Assembly (NCBI RefSeq): GCF_022809775.1
Contig: NZ_CP094380.1
Coordinates: 2,889,501-2,953,500 of the forward strand
From: Pseudodesulfovibrio tunisiensis
GTDB lineage: Bacteria > Desulfobacterota > Desulfovibrionia > Desulfovibrionales > Desulfovibrionaceae
Length of the DNA stretch: 64,000 nt
Direction of reading: 5' to 3'
The notes under the pieces were generated by a model, which saw only the letters and a program-made list of their open reading frames with translations, was not told where the DNA came from and did no database searches. Made by a program: the position numbers and the translations under genes. Positions 26,256 through 35,198 of this stretch are shown one piece after another (within the stretch, counting starts at the first letter, position 1; every line of letters begins with the position of its first letter).

Positions 26256-27263
26256 TCAGATGCATTGTGCGCAGATGTAACCTGCGCCGCCGTTTGCGGC
26301 AGGTGCGGCCCCGTCATATCTTCTTCCGGCCAGCCCGCCCGAGGCTTGCAGGGTTCCGTTGTTCTCGAACGCCTTGCGTGCCAGCACATGGATGGTCCCA
26401 CCTCCGGAGCCGCCGCCCGGGCCGTTGGAGGAATGCCCACCATTCATGCCGTTGGCCGAGATTCTGGCGTTCGGACCGATGCGGATGCTGCCTCCGGCAA
26501 CGATCCAGATGTTGCCGCCCACACCGAACTGGCCGTATGACGTCGTGCCCCAGTCGCCTCGTCCGCCCGGGGGATTGCCAGCGCCGCCGCTGCCCTGCGA
26601 ACTGGTCGTTTTCGAACCGTGTCCTCCTCTGGTCCCGTTTGCGTGGTTTCCGTGCGAAACGCATTGTTCCCTCATCCGGTAGCCGGCGCCGCCACCACCG
26701 CCACCGCCGCCGAAAAGGGTTGCTGTTCCGCCGTCGCCGCCATTGCCGGTATGTCTGGCGCCACCCCCGCCGCCCCCCGGAGAATGGGGCAGGCTTTCGC
26801 CGACAATGGGTGGAGTCTGTTTGTCGTAGAGGCAGACGTGCGCACCGTTGCCGCCCGGCGCTCCGCCCAGCAGGTAATGCTCCTCGGGAAATCCGAGCAT
26901 CTGCCACTGGGCAAGCACGTTTTCGAGACCGAGGCAGGGAACGGGCGTTTTTTTCGACAGCCACATTCCCTTGCCCTGACAATCCTCCGGGATGGAGGAA
27001 TACCCCTTGGCGGTCATGGTGATTTCGCCGTTGATTTCGCAGTCCTTGCGAACGAGCAGAACCAGCGCCTTGGCCGGTTCGGCTGTCGTGACCTGAACGT
27101 TTTCGGCCACGGTCAGGGTCTGGAACTGCCGGACCACGAGCCCGTTTTCGTCCAGAGGGAACTGCGTGTTTTCCAGAATGGCGGCGATTCCGTCCGAACC
27201 GTCGCCGATGGGCGCGTGCTGAAACGCGGGAGCGCGCCGAATATTGGGATGAAGGTGAAACAT
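26256..27263 (-). CDS. glycine-rich phage tail/receptor-binding-like protein
   Basis: A 335-residue protein with a non-repetitive N-terminal half (about 150 residues) and a C-terminal half with several poly-Gly tracts (G-G-G-G-G-G, G-G-G-G-G-G-G-G) separated by short strands such as G-N-I-W-I-V-A-G-G and T-I-H-V-L-A-R. Glycine-rich beta domains of this kind are common at fibre tips and on phage adhesins. The ATG at 27263 follows AGGAG. It directly follows the tail-fibre gene (4-bp gap), supporting a virion role. Confidence 0.7.
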   Translation of the reverse strand: MFHLHPNIRRAPAFQHAPIGDGSDGIAAILENTQFPLDENGLVVRQFQTLTVAENVQVTTAEPAKALVLLVRKDCEINGEITMTAKGYSSIPEDCQGKGMWLSKKTPVPCLGLENVLAQWQMLGFPEEHYLLGGAPGGNGAHVCLYDKQTPPIVGESLPHSPGGGGGGARHTGNGGDGGTATLFGGGGGGGGAGYRMREQCVSHGNHANGTRGGHGSKTTSSQGSGGAGNPPGGRGDWGTTSYGQFGVGGNIWIVAGGSIRIGPNARISANGMNGGHSSNGPGGGSGGGTIHVLARKAFENNGTLQASGGLAGRRYDGAAPAANGGAGYICAQCI

Positions 27264-27267
27264 GATG

Positions 27268-28494
27268 TCACTCCTGCCATGGCTCGGGCACAACACCCTT
27301 TCGATACTGGATTTCCAGACCGTATATGTGCAGCTTGCCCGGGAACGTGTCGCTGTCCGCCGATGTCGGACGCATCAGGGCCAGCGTCACGAGCTGCTGG
27401 GCGGGCATGGCCAGAGGCCGGGGCAGCAGCTTGGCGGAAGGGGTGTTTGTTCTGGGCAGGCCGACGCTGACCGCGTCCGTTCTTTCGCCCCCGATTCCCG
27501 CATGCGAATCCACCTGCAATACGGCAATTCCGTCATCGGGCAGGTTCTCATGGGAATAATGCACACGGCAGGCGATGTCCTGCCCATCCCAGTTGGCGGG
27601 CATGGCAAAGGTGGCGAATGCACACCTGTGAGCGCCGTCCTGATAGACCAGTCGGTCATGGGCCAGATTGCCGATTTCCACGGTTTCGACTTCGGGTTCG
27701 GATTCGCGCGAGCAGGAAGGGGTAAACGCGCCCGCTCCGATCCACATGGTCTCGCATTCCGGGGCACGGACATGCATGCCCAGTTCCTCGATCACCTGTG
27801 GGACGGTGCGCAGTTCATATCCTTCCGCGTCTTCCGTGACCCGAAGCCATTTTCGGGCCGACCCCGTGTCCAGCGGGGGCAGGTTCAGCCCGGCCGCGGC
27901 CTTTTCGGCCCGGATGCGATCCTGTTCCGTGGCGATGCGGTTGTCTTCCGCTGCCCGGGAGGCGGAGAGCGCGGCTGACGCATGGGTGTGCGCTTCCCGG
28001 ATGTCCCGGGAGTCCGGACCGTTGCGGAAATTGTCGCCGGACTCGTTCCACGCAAGGGCGCGGCCCGGTTCCGGGTCCGGAAAACTGACCCCGGCCACGG
28101 CCGAGGACACCTTGAATGTCACGGTGCGGTCCAGTCGTTCGGACAGGGCCTGACAGATCATGGTCAGCTTGTCGAGGGCAGCTTCGTGCGTTTCCGCGGG
28201 GAAGGGATCGTTCTCGATGTAGTCCACCTCCTGCACCATGTTGGGCTCGCGGCGGAGAACCAGAATTTCCCCGGGGGCGGGCGTGCGGGTCAGGGTGCAG
28301 ATTCCGCCGTTGTGGTCGCCCGCGCCGCTCAGGGCGTAGTCCGATCCCTGTTCAAGAGGGATTTCCCGGCCCGTGGCATCGCGCAGCACGACCCGGATGT
28401 CCTCGTCGCGCACGAACGTGAAGGGAACGGCAAAGCCCGTGGTGGACCCGTTGCCCCTGTAGCTGGTTCTGGAGAGAGTCGAGGATACGGTCAT
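27268..28494 (-). CDS. tail-fibre protein with T7 gp17-like N-terminal domain
   Basis: A 408-residue protein. The first 150 residues resemble the virion-attachment domain of T7-type tail fibres (F-A-V-P-F-T-F-V-R-D-E-D-I-R-V near residue 20 and V-D-Y-I-E-N-D-P-F-P-A-E-T-H-E near 110). An alanine- and glutamate-rich helical linker follows at about residues 185-225, then a C-terminal beta-rich part. AAGGAG lies before the ATG at 28494. Expected to trimerise and attach to the nozzle; the host receptor is unknown. Confidence 0.8.
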   Translation of the reverse strand: MTVSSTLSRTSYRGNGSTTGFAVPFTFVRDEDIRVVLRDATGREIPLEQGSDYALSGAGDHNGGICTLTRTPAPGEILVLRREPNMVQEVDYIENDPFPAETHEAALDKLTMICQALSERLDRTVTFKVSSAVAGVSFPDPEPGRALAWNESGDNFRNGPDSRDIREAHTHASAALSASRAAEDNRIATEQDRIRAEKAAAGLNLPPLDTGSARKWLRVTEDAEGYELRTVPQVIEELGMHVRAPECETMWIGAGAFTPSCSRESEPEVETVEIGNLAHDRLVYQDGAHRCAFATFAMPANWDGQDIACRVHYSHENLPDDGIAVLQVDSHAGIGGERTDAVSVGLPRTNTPSAKLLPRPLAMPAQQLVTLALMRPTSADSDTFPGKLHIYGLEIQYRKGVVPEPWQE

Positions 28495-28496
28495 GG

Positions 28497-28973
28497 TCAG
28501 CTCCTTGGTCCGTAGAGTTTCGGCCCGGTCACGAGCAGGGAGGAGCGGGGCGTTGCCCCGGCCCGGATGCGCACGGCATCGGCCTTTGCCTGCCCTCTGG
28601 TCAGCATGGCTGCGGAATCGCGTTCCGCTTCGGCCAGCAGGTCGTCCTCGTCCTGCCTGTCGCGCAGTCCCCCGGACTGGTTCAGGAGCAGGGCCGAGCC
28701 GCTCATGCCCGTGCCGGACCCGCCCCAGTGCGCATGGGCCGCGCTTCTGCGACGTTCGCGTTCCTCGCGCAATCTGTGAGCGCGTTTTTCCGCTTCGTCC
28801 CGGGCCGCCCCGGCCTGTTCACGTGCGTCCAGTTCGTACAGTGCGGCCCGCTCCTCGGCGAGTTTGCGCCCTTCCTGATTCCCGTTGTCGCGGTTCACGG
28901 TGTTCATCACGGTCTGCACCGAGTCCAGAACGCTTCTGGCCCCGTTCAGCATGGTCACGGCATCGCCTCCCAT
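28497..28973 (-). CDS. small coiled-coil phage protein (internal-virion or adaptor-like)
   Basis: A 158-residue protein starting M-G-G-D, rich in A, E and R with a long charged helix (residues about 40-90), and ending S-S-L-L-V-T-G-P. The protein at 48197-48505 has the same scheme: an M-G-G start, a basic/acidic helix and a D-S-L-L-A-T-G end. They may be related. Located between the nozzle and fibre genes, the place of internal-virion genes in T7-like phages. AGGAGGTG precedes the ATG. Function unproven. Confidence 0.68.
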   Translation of the reverse strand: MGGDAVTMLNGARSVLDSVQTVMNTVNRDNGNQEGRKLAEERAALYELDAREQAGAARDEAEKRAHRLREERERRRSAAHAHWGGSGTGMSGSALLLNQSGGLRDRQDEDDLLAEAERDSAAMLTRGQAKADAVRIRAGATPRSSLLVTGPKLYGPRS

Positions 28974-29002
28974 GAGGCACCTCCTTGTGGTTTGCATTTG
29001 GT

Positions 29003-31099
29003 TCATTCGTTGATCACGAGTGCCGGCACGATCATCAGCACGGTCATGGGCAGGGGCTGGTCCTGAACCACGGTGAGCAGACCGTCCCGGTTCCATCCCT
29101 GCGGAAAGGCCACGGACTTGTCTCCGCTCCAGGCTCCGGGCGACATGCCCATGGGATCGGCCGAGGACCGGAAGTGCACGGGCTCCAGCCGATGCGGAGA
29201 GGGACCGGCCCGACCGCCCAATGTGTCGTGAAAACGAAGGGATACCTTGATGATGCGCTTGCGTTTGGTCTGGGCCGTGCCGCGCATGGACCCGGCTTCG
29301 AGCCGCATGGGCTGGAGCAGGGAGACATAGGGCAGACCCGCATGAATCACCCGGGCTGCACGCGTCAGGGTGACGGTCCCCTCGGCGGACACGGTCACGG
29401 GCGGATGCGTTGCTCCGTCCGCGAGCACGTGCACGATTTCCCCGGCCAGATGATTCAAGCCGGCGATTGTCGTGGTCGGGGGCCCGGAATAGGACAGGCC
29501 GGAGTCCACGAAAAAGCCGTGCGTCACGTCTCCGTGAAACACGTCTTCCAGCACTTCCACGCACCGGACCGTCCTGGTGCCCAGCTTGCGCCGGACCACG
29601 ATCCAGAGTTCGTCGCGTCGTGTCTCCCGGCTGTAGATGCAGGCCGCGTAATCCACGTGTCCGCGGGTGATGATGCGCGACCATGCTGCCACTTCCTGAT
29701 CCGGCATGTAGGTGAGCGCGGCCAGCGTGCCGTCGCTGCGCACGCAATAGAGCACCGAGTCCGGCTCCCGGGCATAGGCCATGCAGACCACGCCGGATTC
29801 CGTGACGTGTTCGGCCAGCACGGTCAGGTCCTTGGAAACATAGGAATCCGCCTCGAAACGGTAGGTCATCTCCCGTATCTTGCGGCCTGCGCGCTGGATG
29901 AACAGGGTGGCGTAGCCCACGGCCTCGGGTCGGGCCTGAGCTGCGCCGCTGGTGCCTTCGCGGCTGGCCTTCACGTCCCGGGGCGTGATCACGCCGCCCG
30001 TGCCGCTGCCAACGGTCCATTCCCCGCCCGCCGTGCCGATCCAGAGTTTGGACTTGGGCACCAGAAACTCGATGGCGTTGGCCTGTCTGCCGCACAGCGT
30101 GACCTCGATGGCGTCGTCGTCCAGAGGATCGTCGCCCGGTACCGCGTCCGTGCGGTCACCCACGGCAAAGCTCTCCCAGAAGTCGGTGTTCAGGGTGTCG
30201 TCCGCCAGATGGACGGATTCGATCTGGTTCTTGCCGGGCGCATCCTTGAACGTGACCACGATGTCCGCGCCTTCGGCCACCAGATTCACTTCGCCCTTGT
30301 AGCGGTAGTAGCGGGTTTCGCCATCCGGGTTCTGGCCCTTGAGCGCGTCGCGCCGTTCGAATCCCTCGCCGTTGTACAGGGTGAAGTTGTCGTTCTGTCT
30401 GCCGTCCCGGGCACCATCGTTGTTCGCATCCCGTATTTCCTTGTCGCGCCAGCCCGAAAGCGGAACTTCCCGGGTCTTGAGCCGGAAGTCGCGGATGTCG
30501 CCGGTGCGGGAGAACCAGATGGTGCCGGGCCTGTCCGGGGTGGCGGCCAGTACCAGTCGCTGCTCATGAAAGCAGACGGCCGAGGGCTGGTTCTCTCCGG
30601 TCCAGCATTCGGGTTTGCCCGTGAAGGCCATGTCCTCCAGAGACCAGTCGTTGTGGTCGTGGCGAACCAGCGTGCGCGGTGGATGATGGGGATGGACCAG
30701 AACCAGGGTGTCTGCGGACTGGGCAAACCCGAGCCTGTCGAATTCGCCGGAACAATAGGGAATGTCCCGTTCATATGGCTGGCCGTCCCGGAGCACCAGT
30801 CCCCGGTCCGTGAATACGCGCATGCGCCCCTTGCCTTCCGCATTCTCCCCGAACTCCAGAATGTAGGTCTGGTCCGCGTTGAATTCGAACGGGATGAGCA
30901 GGGACGGACGCTCCGGATTCATGGCCTCGGCCACGAATCGGAAACCGGATCGTCGTGTTGCGCCGCCGTGCGGATGGACATGGAAGTTCTCCAGCCGTCG
31001 GCAACCATTGAAGTATTTGGAAAGATCGACCCTGCCTTCCAGTCTGGGGCTGAGTTCCCCGGCCGTGAAATTGGTCAGGGCTGGCGTGGCTATGCTCAT
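29003..31099 (-). CDS. phage tail tubular protein B/nozzle-like protein
   Basis: A 698-residue beta-rich protein. The N-terminus (L-T-N-F-T-A-G-E-L-S-P-R-L-E-G-R-V-D, then G-G-A-T-R-R-S-G-F-R-F-V) is the typical opening of the nozzle/stabilisation protein of short-tailed phages (the T7 gp12 role). It would form the distal tail tube that carries the fibres. It is the first gene of the minus-strand block ending at 25901. AGGAGG precedes the ATG, and an upstream leader is shared with the portal block. The long frame is fully open. Confidence 0.82.
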   Translation of the reverse strand: MSIATPALTNFTAGELSPRLEGRVDLSKYFNGCRRLENFHVHPHGGATRRSGFRFVAEAMNPERPSLLIPFEFNADQTYILEFGENAEGKGRMRVFTDRGLVLRDGQPYERDIPYCSGEFDRLGFAQSADTLVLVHPHHPPRTLVRHDHNDWSLEDMAFTGKPECWTGENQPSAVCFHEQRLVLAATPDRPGTIWFSRTGDIRDFRLKTREVPLSGWRDKEIRDANNDGARDGRQNDNFTLYNGEGFERRDALKGQNPDGETRYYRYKGEVNLVAEGADIVVTFKDAPGKNQIESVHLADDTLNTDFWESFAVGDRTDAVPGDDPLDDDAIEVTLCGRQANAIEFLVPKSKLWIGTAGGEWTVGSGTGGVITPRDVKASREGTSGAAQARPEAVGYATLFIQRAGRKIREMTYRFEADSYVSKDLTVLAEHVTESGVVCMAYAREPDSVLYCVRSDGTLAALTYMPDQEVAAWSRIITRGHVDYAACIYSRETRRDELWIVVRRKLGTRTVRCVEVLEDVFHGDVTHGFFVDSGLSYSGPPTTTIAGLNHLAGEIVHVLADGATHPPVTVSAEGTVTLTRAARVIHAGLPYVSLLQPMRLEAGSMRGTAQTKRKRIIKVSLRFHDTLGGRAGPSPHRLEPVHFRSSADPMGMSPGAWSGDKSVAFPQGWNRDGLLTVVQDQPLPMTVLMIVPALVINE

Positions 31100-31203
31100 G
31101 CTGCCTCCTGCGGTTTTTCATGAGCATAGGCCCGGGTTTCGGCATGGGCCGAAATCGGGCGGGGCAGGGCGTGGAAAGGGGGGACAAAGACACTTGACGG
31201 AAG
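31100..31203 (-). promoter_or_regulatory. leader shared with the portal-block leader
   Basis: Read on the minus strand from 31203, the sequence TTCCGTCAAGTGTCTTT, then CCTGCCCCGCCCG, then CCGGGC and GAAAAACCG, up to the AGGAGG of the nozzle gene, lines up along its length with 48617-48506. The GTCAAG and CCGGG blocks are separated by the same distance (64 bp from the 11-mer start) in both. Likely a common promoter/UTR; no textbook -35/-10 is evident. Confidence 0.6.
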
Positions 31204-31322
31204 GACGAACGGTTGCCGGGCACTACCGAAGTGTCCGCGCTGGAGAACCGGCCACTACGAAACGGGCGCGGCCGGGGTTGGCTCGGAAAGGGAAGGAAGG
31301 AAAGCGGGAGGGAACGGTCGAT

Positions 31323-31586
31323 CTAGTTGCAGGCCGACCGCGGCAGTCTGGGCCTGGAATCCTCTGGCTCCTGTGTCAGACGCACCACCTGGGTATTGAA
31401 GGATGTGGTGCCCGGACAGCAGGCAGGGCAGCCTTCGGACATGATCACGCACCGTTCGTCAAGCGTGTCCAGGTCCAGACCGGCCAGTTCGAGAATCTTC
31501 GTGGTCAGGCCGCGCTTCCACAACACGGGCTGGCCGCACTTGCTGCATTCCACGTAGAGAAGTTCCGGATCGAATTTCCTTTGCAT
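31323..31586 (-). CDS. small cysteine-rich (zinc-ribbon-like) protein of unknown function
   Basis: An 87-residue protein with C-S-K-C near residue 13 and C-P-A-C-C near residue 54, suggesting a single zinc-binding site. No known enzyme motif. The ATG at 31586 lacks a good ribosome binding site, so the start is uncertain. It lies between the phage-like block and alanine dehydrogenase with no obvious operon partner. Confidence 0.65.
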   Translation of the reverse strand: MQRKFDPELLYVECSKCGQPVLWKRGLTTKILELAGLDLDTLDERCVIMSEGCPACCPGTTSFNTQVVRLTQEPEDSRPRLPRSACN

Positions 31587-31667
31587 AGGTGAAGGATAAG
31601 CATTGGGGTCACGAATGACAAGGTGTTGGCGGAAAAAAGACCGAGCCGGAAAAAAACGGTGCAAACG

Positions 31668-31703
31668 AACCGGGGCGGAACGGTTGTCCATTCCGCCCCG
31701 GTT
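31668..31703 (-). terminator. hairpin downstream of ald
   Basis: AACCGGGGCGGAA (31668-31680) and TTCCGCCCCGGTT (31691-31703) form a perfect 13-bp stem. On the minus strand a run of T follows only after about 11 bp, so termination is likely but not textbook. Confidence 0.5.
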
Positions 31704-31809
31704 TGAAATGAGACGGTTGCGCCGGGCTGTTGGAAAAGGATCGGCAGTCGAACGCTGCTTTCCGGCGTGCACCCGAGCCTTTTTCAACAGACGGGCGACG
31801 TTGGCCGGA

Positions 31810-32922
31810 CTATTCCAGCCCCAGAGCCTGTCCCGGAGTCTGGAAGTCCATGCCGAAGGCTTCGCCCACTGCGGGATAGGTGATGCGGCCCTTGTAGGTG
31901 TTCAGGCCCAGTGCGAGGCTCGGGTCCTCCCGGAGCGCGTCCATGCCCTTGGCCGCAATGCGCATGGCATAGGGCAGGGTCTGGTTGACCAGCGCAAAGG
32001 TCGAGGTGCGGGGAACCGCGCCGGGCATGTTGGCCACGCCGTAATGCACCACGCCGTCCACCACGTAGGTGGGATTGTCGTGCGTGGTGGCCTTGATGGT
32101 CTCCACGCAGCCGCCCTGATCCACGGCCACGTCCACCACCACGGAGCCTTCCTTCATGGTGGAGATCATGTCGCGGGTCACGAGCTTGGGAGCCTTGGCC
32201 CCGGGCACGAGCACGGACCCCACGATCAGGTCGGCCCGCTGCACTGCGGCGCGGATGTTCGGTTCGGTGGAGGCCATGGTGATCAGGCGGCCCTGAAACA
32301 CGTCGTCCAGATACTGGAGCCGCTTGTGGGACACGTCCATGATCATGCAGCGTGCGCCCATGCCCACGGCGATGCGCGCCGCGTTGGTGCCCACGATGCC
32401 GCCGCCGATGACCAGCACGAACGCCGGGGGAACGCCGGGAACGCCGCCCAGCAGCACGCCGCGTCCACCCTGGGTCTTTTCCAGATAGTGTGCGCCGACC
32501 TGCGTGGCCATGCGGCCCGCGACCTCGCTCATGGGCATGAGCAGGGGCAGGGAGCGGTCCGGAAGCTGCACGGTCTCGTAGGCGATGCCCGTACATCCGG
32601 ACTCCAGCAGGGCGTGGGTCAGGGGCTCGGCCGCGGCCAGATGCAGATAGGTGAACAGGATCAGGTCTTCGCGCAGGTACTTGAATTCGGACGGAAGAGG
32701 TTCCTTGACCTTGATGACCATTTCCGCGCCCCATGCCTTTTCGGCGGAGACAAGCTGTGCGCCGGCTGCGGTGTATTCCTCGTCGGTCAGTCCCGAGCCG
32801 AGGCCCGCGCCGGTTTCCACGAGCACCGTGTTGCCCTGTCGGACAAGCGCTTCAACTGCGCCGGGCGTCATGGAAATTCGGTTTTCCAGTGTCTTGATTT
32901 CTTTTGGGATGCCAATGATCAT
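31810..32922 (-). CDS. ald: alanine dehydrogenase
   Basis: NAD-dependent oxidative deamination of L-alanine to pyruvate and ammonia (reversible). The 370-residue protein starts [10 protein letters not shown] and has the Rossmann motif [10 protein letters not shown] near residue 170. Length is exact for the family. It lies 35 bp downstream of an Lrp/AsnC regulator on the same strand with GGAGC before the ATG, so control by that regulator in response to alanine or another amino acid is likely. Confidence 0.95.
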   Translation of the reverse strand: MIIGIPKEIKTLENRISMTPGAVEALVRQGNTVLVETGAGLGSGLTDEEYTAAGAQLVSAEKAWGAEMVIKVKEPLPSEFKYLREDLILFTYLHLAAAEPLTHALLESGCTGIAYETVQLPDRSLPLLMPMSEVAGRMATQVGAHYLEKTQGGRGVLLGGVPGVPPAFVLVIGGGIVGTNAARIAVGMGARCMIMDVSHKRLQYLDDVFQGRLITMASTEPNIRAAVQRADLIVGSVLVPGAKAPKLVTRDMISTMKEGSVVVDVAVDQGGCVETIKATTHDNPTYVVDGVVHYGVANMPGAVPRTSTFALVNQTLPYAMRIAAKGMDALREDPSLALGLNTYKGRITYPAVGEAFGMDFQTPGQALGLE

Positions 32923-32957
32923 AACCTGTTGCTCCTTATCGGTAAGTGTGTGATAGG

Positions 32958-33452
32958 TTATTTTTCAGCTCTGCCGAAGGCCGAGGCGACTGCCTCGGGA
33001 AGGTAGAGCCATTTCCGCCTGGATTTCATGACGACAAAGGATTCGCTCGACAGGATGCCGCCGATCCGGGAGATGTCCTTGTTCAGAAAGTCGTACAGGT
33101 CGCCGATGTCCTCGGAACAGACGATCTCCACCAGAATGTCGTACCTGCCCGTGACCACGGCGCACCAGTTCACCCGGTCCAGTGCCGCGATCTCGTTCAG
33201 CTTGGCGTCCAGCAGTTCGTGATTCTGCACCGTGATGCCGACCAGAGCCACGGTCAGGCCCCGGGTGTGCGTGGGATTGACCATGCCCGTTATCTTCAGC
33301 ACCCCGGCCTTGATCAGGTTCCGCATGCGCGTCCTGATGGTCGGGGCCGTCACATTCAGCTCCTCGGCGATCTTTCCGGCGGAAAGATGCCCGTCCCGGG
33401 TCAGTACGCCCAGCAGCCGCTTGTCCTGTGCATCGAGCTTGGTCTTGTTCAT
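32958..33452 (-). CDS. Lrp/AsnC-family transcriptional regulator
   Basis: A 164-residue regulator with an N-terminal winged HTH (L-D-A-Q-D-K-R-L-L, then [11 protein letters not shown]) and a C-terminal RAM/AsnC ligand-binding domain. The ATG at 33452 is preferred over ATG 33485 because a TTGACA at 33512-33517 would place the transcription start near 33482. It is upstream of ald in the same direction and probably regulates it, as Lrp-type AldR proteins do elsewhere. Confidence 0.87.
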   Translation of the reverse strand: MNKTKLDAQDKRLLGVLTRDGHLSAGKIAEELNVTAPTIRTRMRNLIKAGVLKITGMVNPTHTRGLTVALVGITVQNHELLDAKLNEIAALDRVNWCAVVTGRYDILVEIVCSEDIGDLYDFLNKDISRIGGILSSESFVVMKSRRKWLYLPEAVASAFGRAEK

Positions 33453-33487
33453 GGCATTCTTTTGCTTTTGGATAAAACTTTCCATTG

Positions 33488-33517
33488 TTGTTATCAGAAA
33501 GAGAAAAAATATGTCAA
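33488..33517 (-). promoter_or_regulatory. promoter of the lrp-ald operon
   Basis: On the minus strand, TTGACA (33517-33512) in an AT-rich stretch, followed after 17-18 bp by ATAACA/TAACAA. The -35 is perfect and the -10 weak, consistent with activator control. Confidence 0.5.
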
Positions 33518-33705
33518 TAAAATTTCTTTTACCAAACTAAACGCGCGTAAAATTCGTTTTTCAACGTGATGCGTCCGGCTGGCTTTTCGGAGCTGGCCCT
33601 GACCGGAACCGTGCCCGGTTCCCGGCCGTTCATTTCCTTGAGACTGGGCAAGTGGCGGGGAGAGGAAAGGGTGTCCCGATGGCTTGTCCGTGCGCAGGGA
33701 CCGGC

Positions 33706-34164
33706 TCAGCGCTTTGCGGGAAAGGGACGGAATCCGGCAGCGCGTCGCTGCCAGTACAGGAGCAGACAGCCCGCGAACATGAGCAGGTCGCGGTACAGGG
33801 ATTCCCACAGGGCGGACTGGCCGCTGTCTTTCGGGGTTTCCGGGCCGAAGCAGCCGCAGTCCGCATCCAGTCCGATGTGGATGCCCCATCCCAGAACCGC
33901 CATGAACACGACGACCTGAAAAAGAATCAGGGCCAGGGAGCCGCGCACGTCCAGCATCAGGCCGAGCCCGGACGCGATTTCCAGCACGGGCAGGGCATGG
34001 CCGAGAAAACGGGCAGCGGACCAGGGAACCAGTCCGTAACCATCGATGGCCACGGCAAATCCCATGGGGTCGAAAATCTTGAGGATTCCTGCATAGAGAA
34101 AGGTCAGGCCAAGGGCGCAGCGAACGAGCAGGTAGAGGACTTTGGAGTGCAGAATGCGTTTCAT
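33706..34164 (-). CDS. MauE/DoxX-family membrane protein
   Basis: A 152-residue inner-membrane protein with four hydrophobic helices. It has the MauE-like D-C-G-C-F-G motif (near residue 103) in the loop after helix 3, and the L-R/K-F-L-Y-A-G-I-L-K-I opening of helix 1. Such proteins pair with thioredoxin-like or rhodanese proteins in disulfide or sulfur handling, but no partner is adjacent here. Monocistronic on the minus strand. Confidence 0.83.
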   Translation of the reverse strand: MKRILHSKVLYLLVRCALGLTFLYAGILKIFDPMGFAVAIDGYGLVPWSAARFLGHALPVLEIASGLGLMLDVRGSLALILFQVVVFMAVLGWGIHIGLDADCGCFGPETPKDSGQSALWESLYRDLLMFAGCLLLYWQRRAAGFRPFPAKR

Positions 34165-34456
34165 TATGTTGAATCACCTTCCGGGATATTGACTGGTTCG
34201 TTTTCCGGACAATCCGAATTGCCGCAGTGTGGGCGATGTGCGGGGGACTGTCAATGATGATGGCACATGACTGCAACGGTTTGCATGACGTTGAACCGGG
34301 AAGACCGCAAGTGGGGGCGAAGAGCGGGCGTGATTGGAGATCGTGCGGAAACGGATGAAAGGCAAATAGGATGAGGCGTATTTTTATCTTGAAGGGCGTT
34401 GCGGTTTTTTGTACTCCAATGAAGAACAACAAATACCGCAAACAGGGGAGAAGGTC

Positions 34457-35059
34457 ATGAGCGGCAAAAAGGTGCTTTCGGTAGCCGAGATTGCCCGGGA
34501 ACTGGATTTGCCGGAATCCACGGTGCATTACTGGAAAAATCGATTCGCCCAGCATCTGCCCAGCGTGGGGCGGGGCCGTCAGAAGCGGTTTCGGCCCGAG
34601 GCCGTGGAAATCTTTGCGGCCATTTCCCGGATGCTCAAGGAAGGATACACCGCACGGGACGTGATGGACGCGCTCGGCCGGGAATATCCGCTTCAGGCCG
34701 ATGCGGTTCCGGCTGCACAGGCGCAGACCTCGCCCGTTGCCGCCGCAGGCATGGAACCCGCCATGAACATGGCCGCAGCCATCGGTCTGGAGATCGCCAG
34801 AGCCGTGGGCGAAGGCATCCGGTCCGCCATTGCTCCGGCCGATGGGGAAAATGTCGATGTCGCGGACATGCGTCAGGGATTGGAGCAGGCTGCCGGGCGC
34901 ATCGCGGATCAGGTGCGCGAGGTGGAGACGCTCAAGGTCGAAAACGCGGAACTGCGGGAAAAAATGCAGATCATGGAAGCGGAAATGGTCCGGCTGCGCA
35001 AGGATCGCCGCGATATGGAAAAGTACCTCCTTGACAAGATCAAATCCGTAACTAGCTAG
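34457..35059 (+). CDS. MerR-like HTH regulator with C-terminal coiled coil
   Basis: A 200-residue protein. Residues 5-70 form a MerR-type winged helix (S-V-A-E-I-A-R-E-L-D-L-P-E-S-T-V-H-Y-W). A linker rich in A and P follows, then a coiled coil (about 145-195, V-E-T-L-K-V-E-N-A-E-L-R-E-K). No metal-binding cysteines are present, so it is not a classical MerR metal sensor. The ATG at 34457 follows GGGGAGAAGG. It lies upstream of htpG on the same strand and might influence it, which is untested. Confidence 0.82.
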   Translation: MSGKKVLSVAEIARELDLPESTVHYWKNRFAQHLPSVGRGRQKRFRPEAVEIFAAISRMLKEGYTARDVMDALGREYPLQADAVPAAQAQTSPVAAAGMEPAMNMAAAIGLEIARAVGEGIRSAIAPADGENVDVADMRQGLEQAAGRIADQVREVETLKVENAELREKMQIMEAEMVRLRKDRRDMEKYLLDKIKSVTS

Positions 35060-35138
35060 AAGTCTGATCGGAACCGGTCGGGATTGCTTCCTTTCCTCCC
35101 CGACTTCGGGTTCCGCCATTCCCTGAATCACGCATCCG

Positions 35139-35160
35139 CCGGAACAGCTTTCTGTTCCGG
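35139..35160 (+). other. 9-bp hairpin in the htpG leader
   Basis: CCGGAACAG (35139-35147), CTTT loop, CTGTTCCGG (35152-35160), ending 38 bp before the htpG ATG. It has no T-run and lies just before the GGAGG, so it could be part of a structured 5' UTR, possibly temperature-responsive, or a weak terminator of the upstream gene. Confidence 0.4.
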
Positions 35161-35198
35161 GGGTGCAGATATTTCGATCTTTCGGAGGTTTTGCGAGC

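Noticed and set aside
33604..33624. GGAACCG/CGGTTCC hairpin after the MauE gene as a terminator
   Set aside because: No T-run on either strand and short stem; not convincing.
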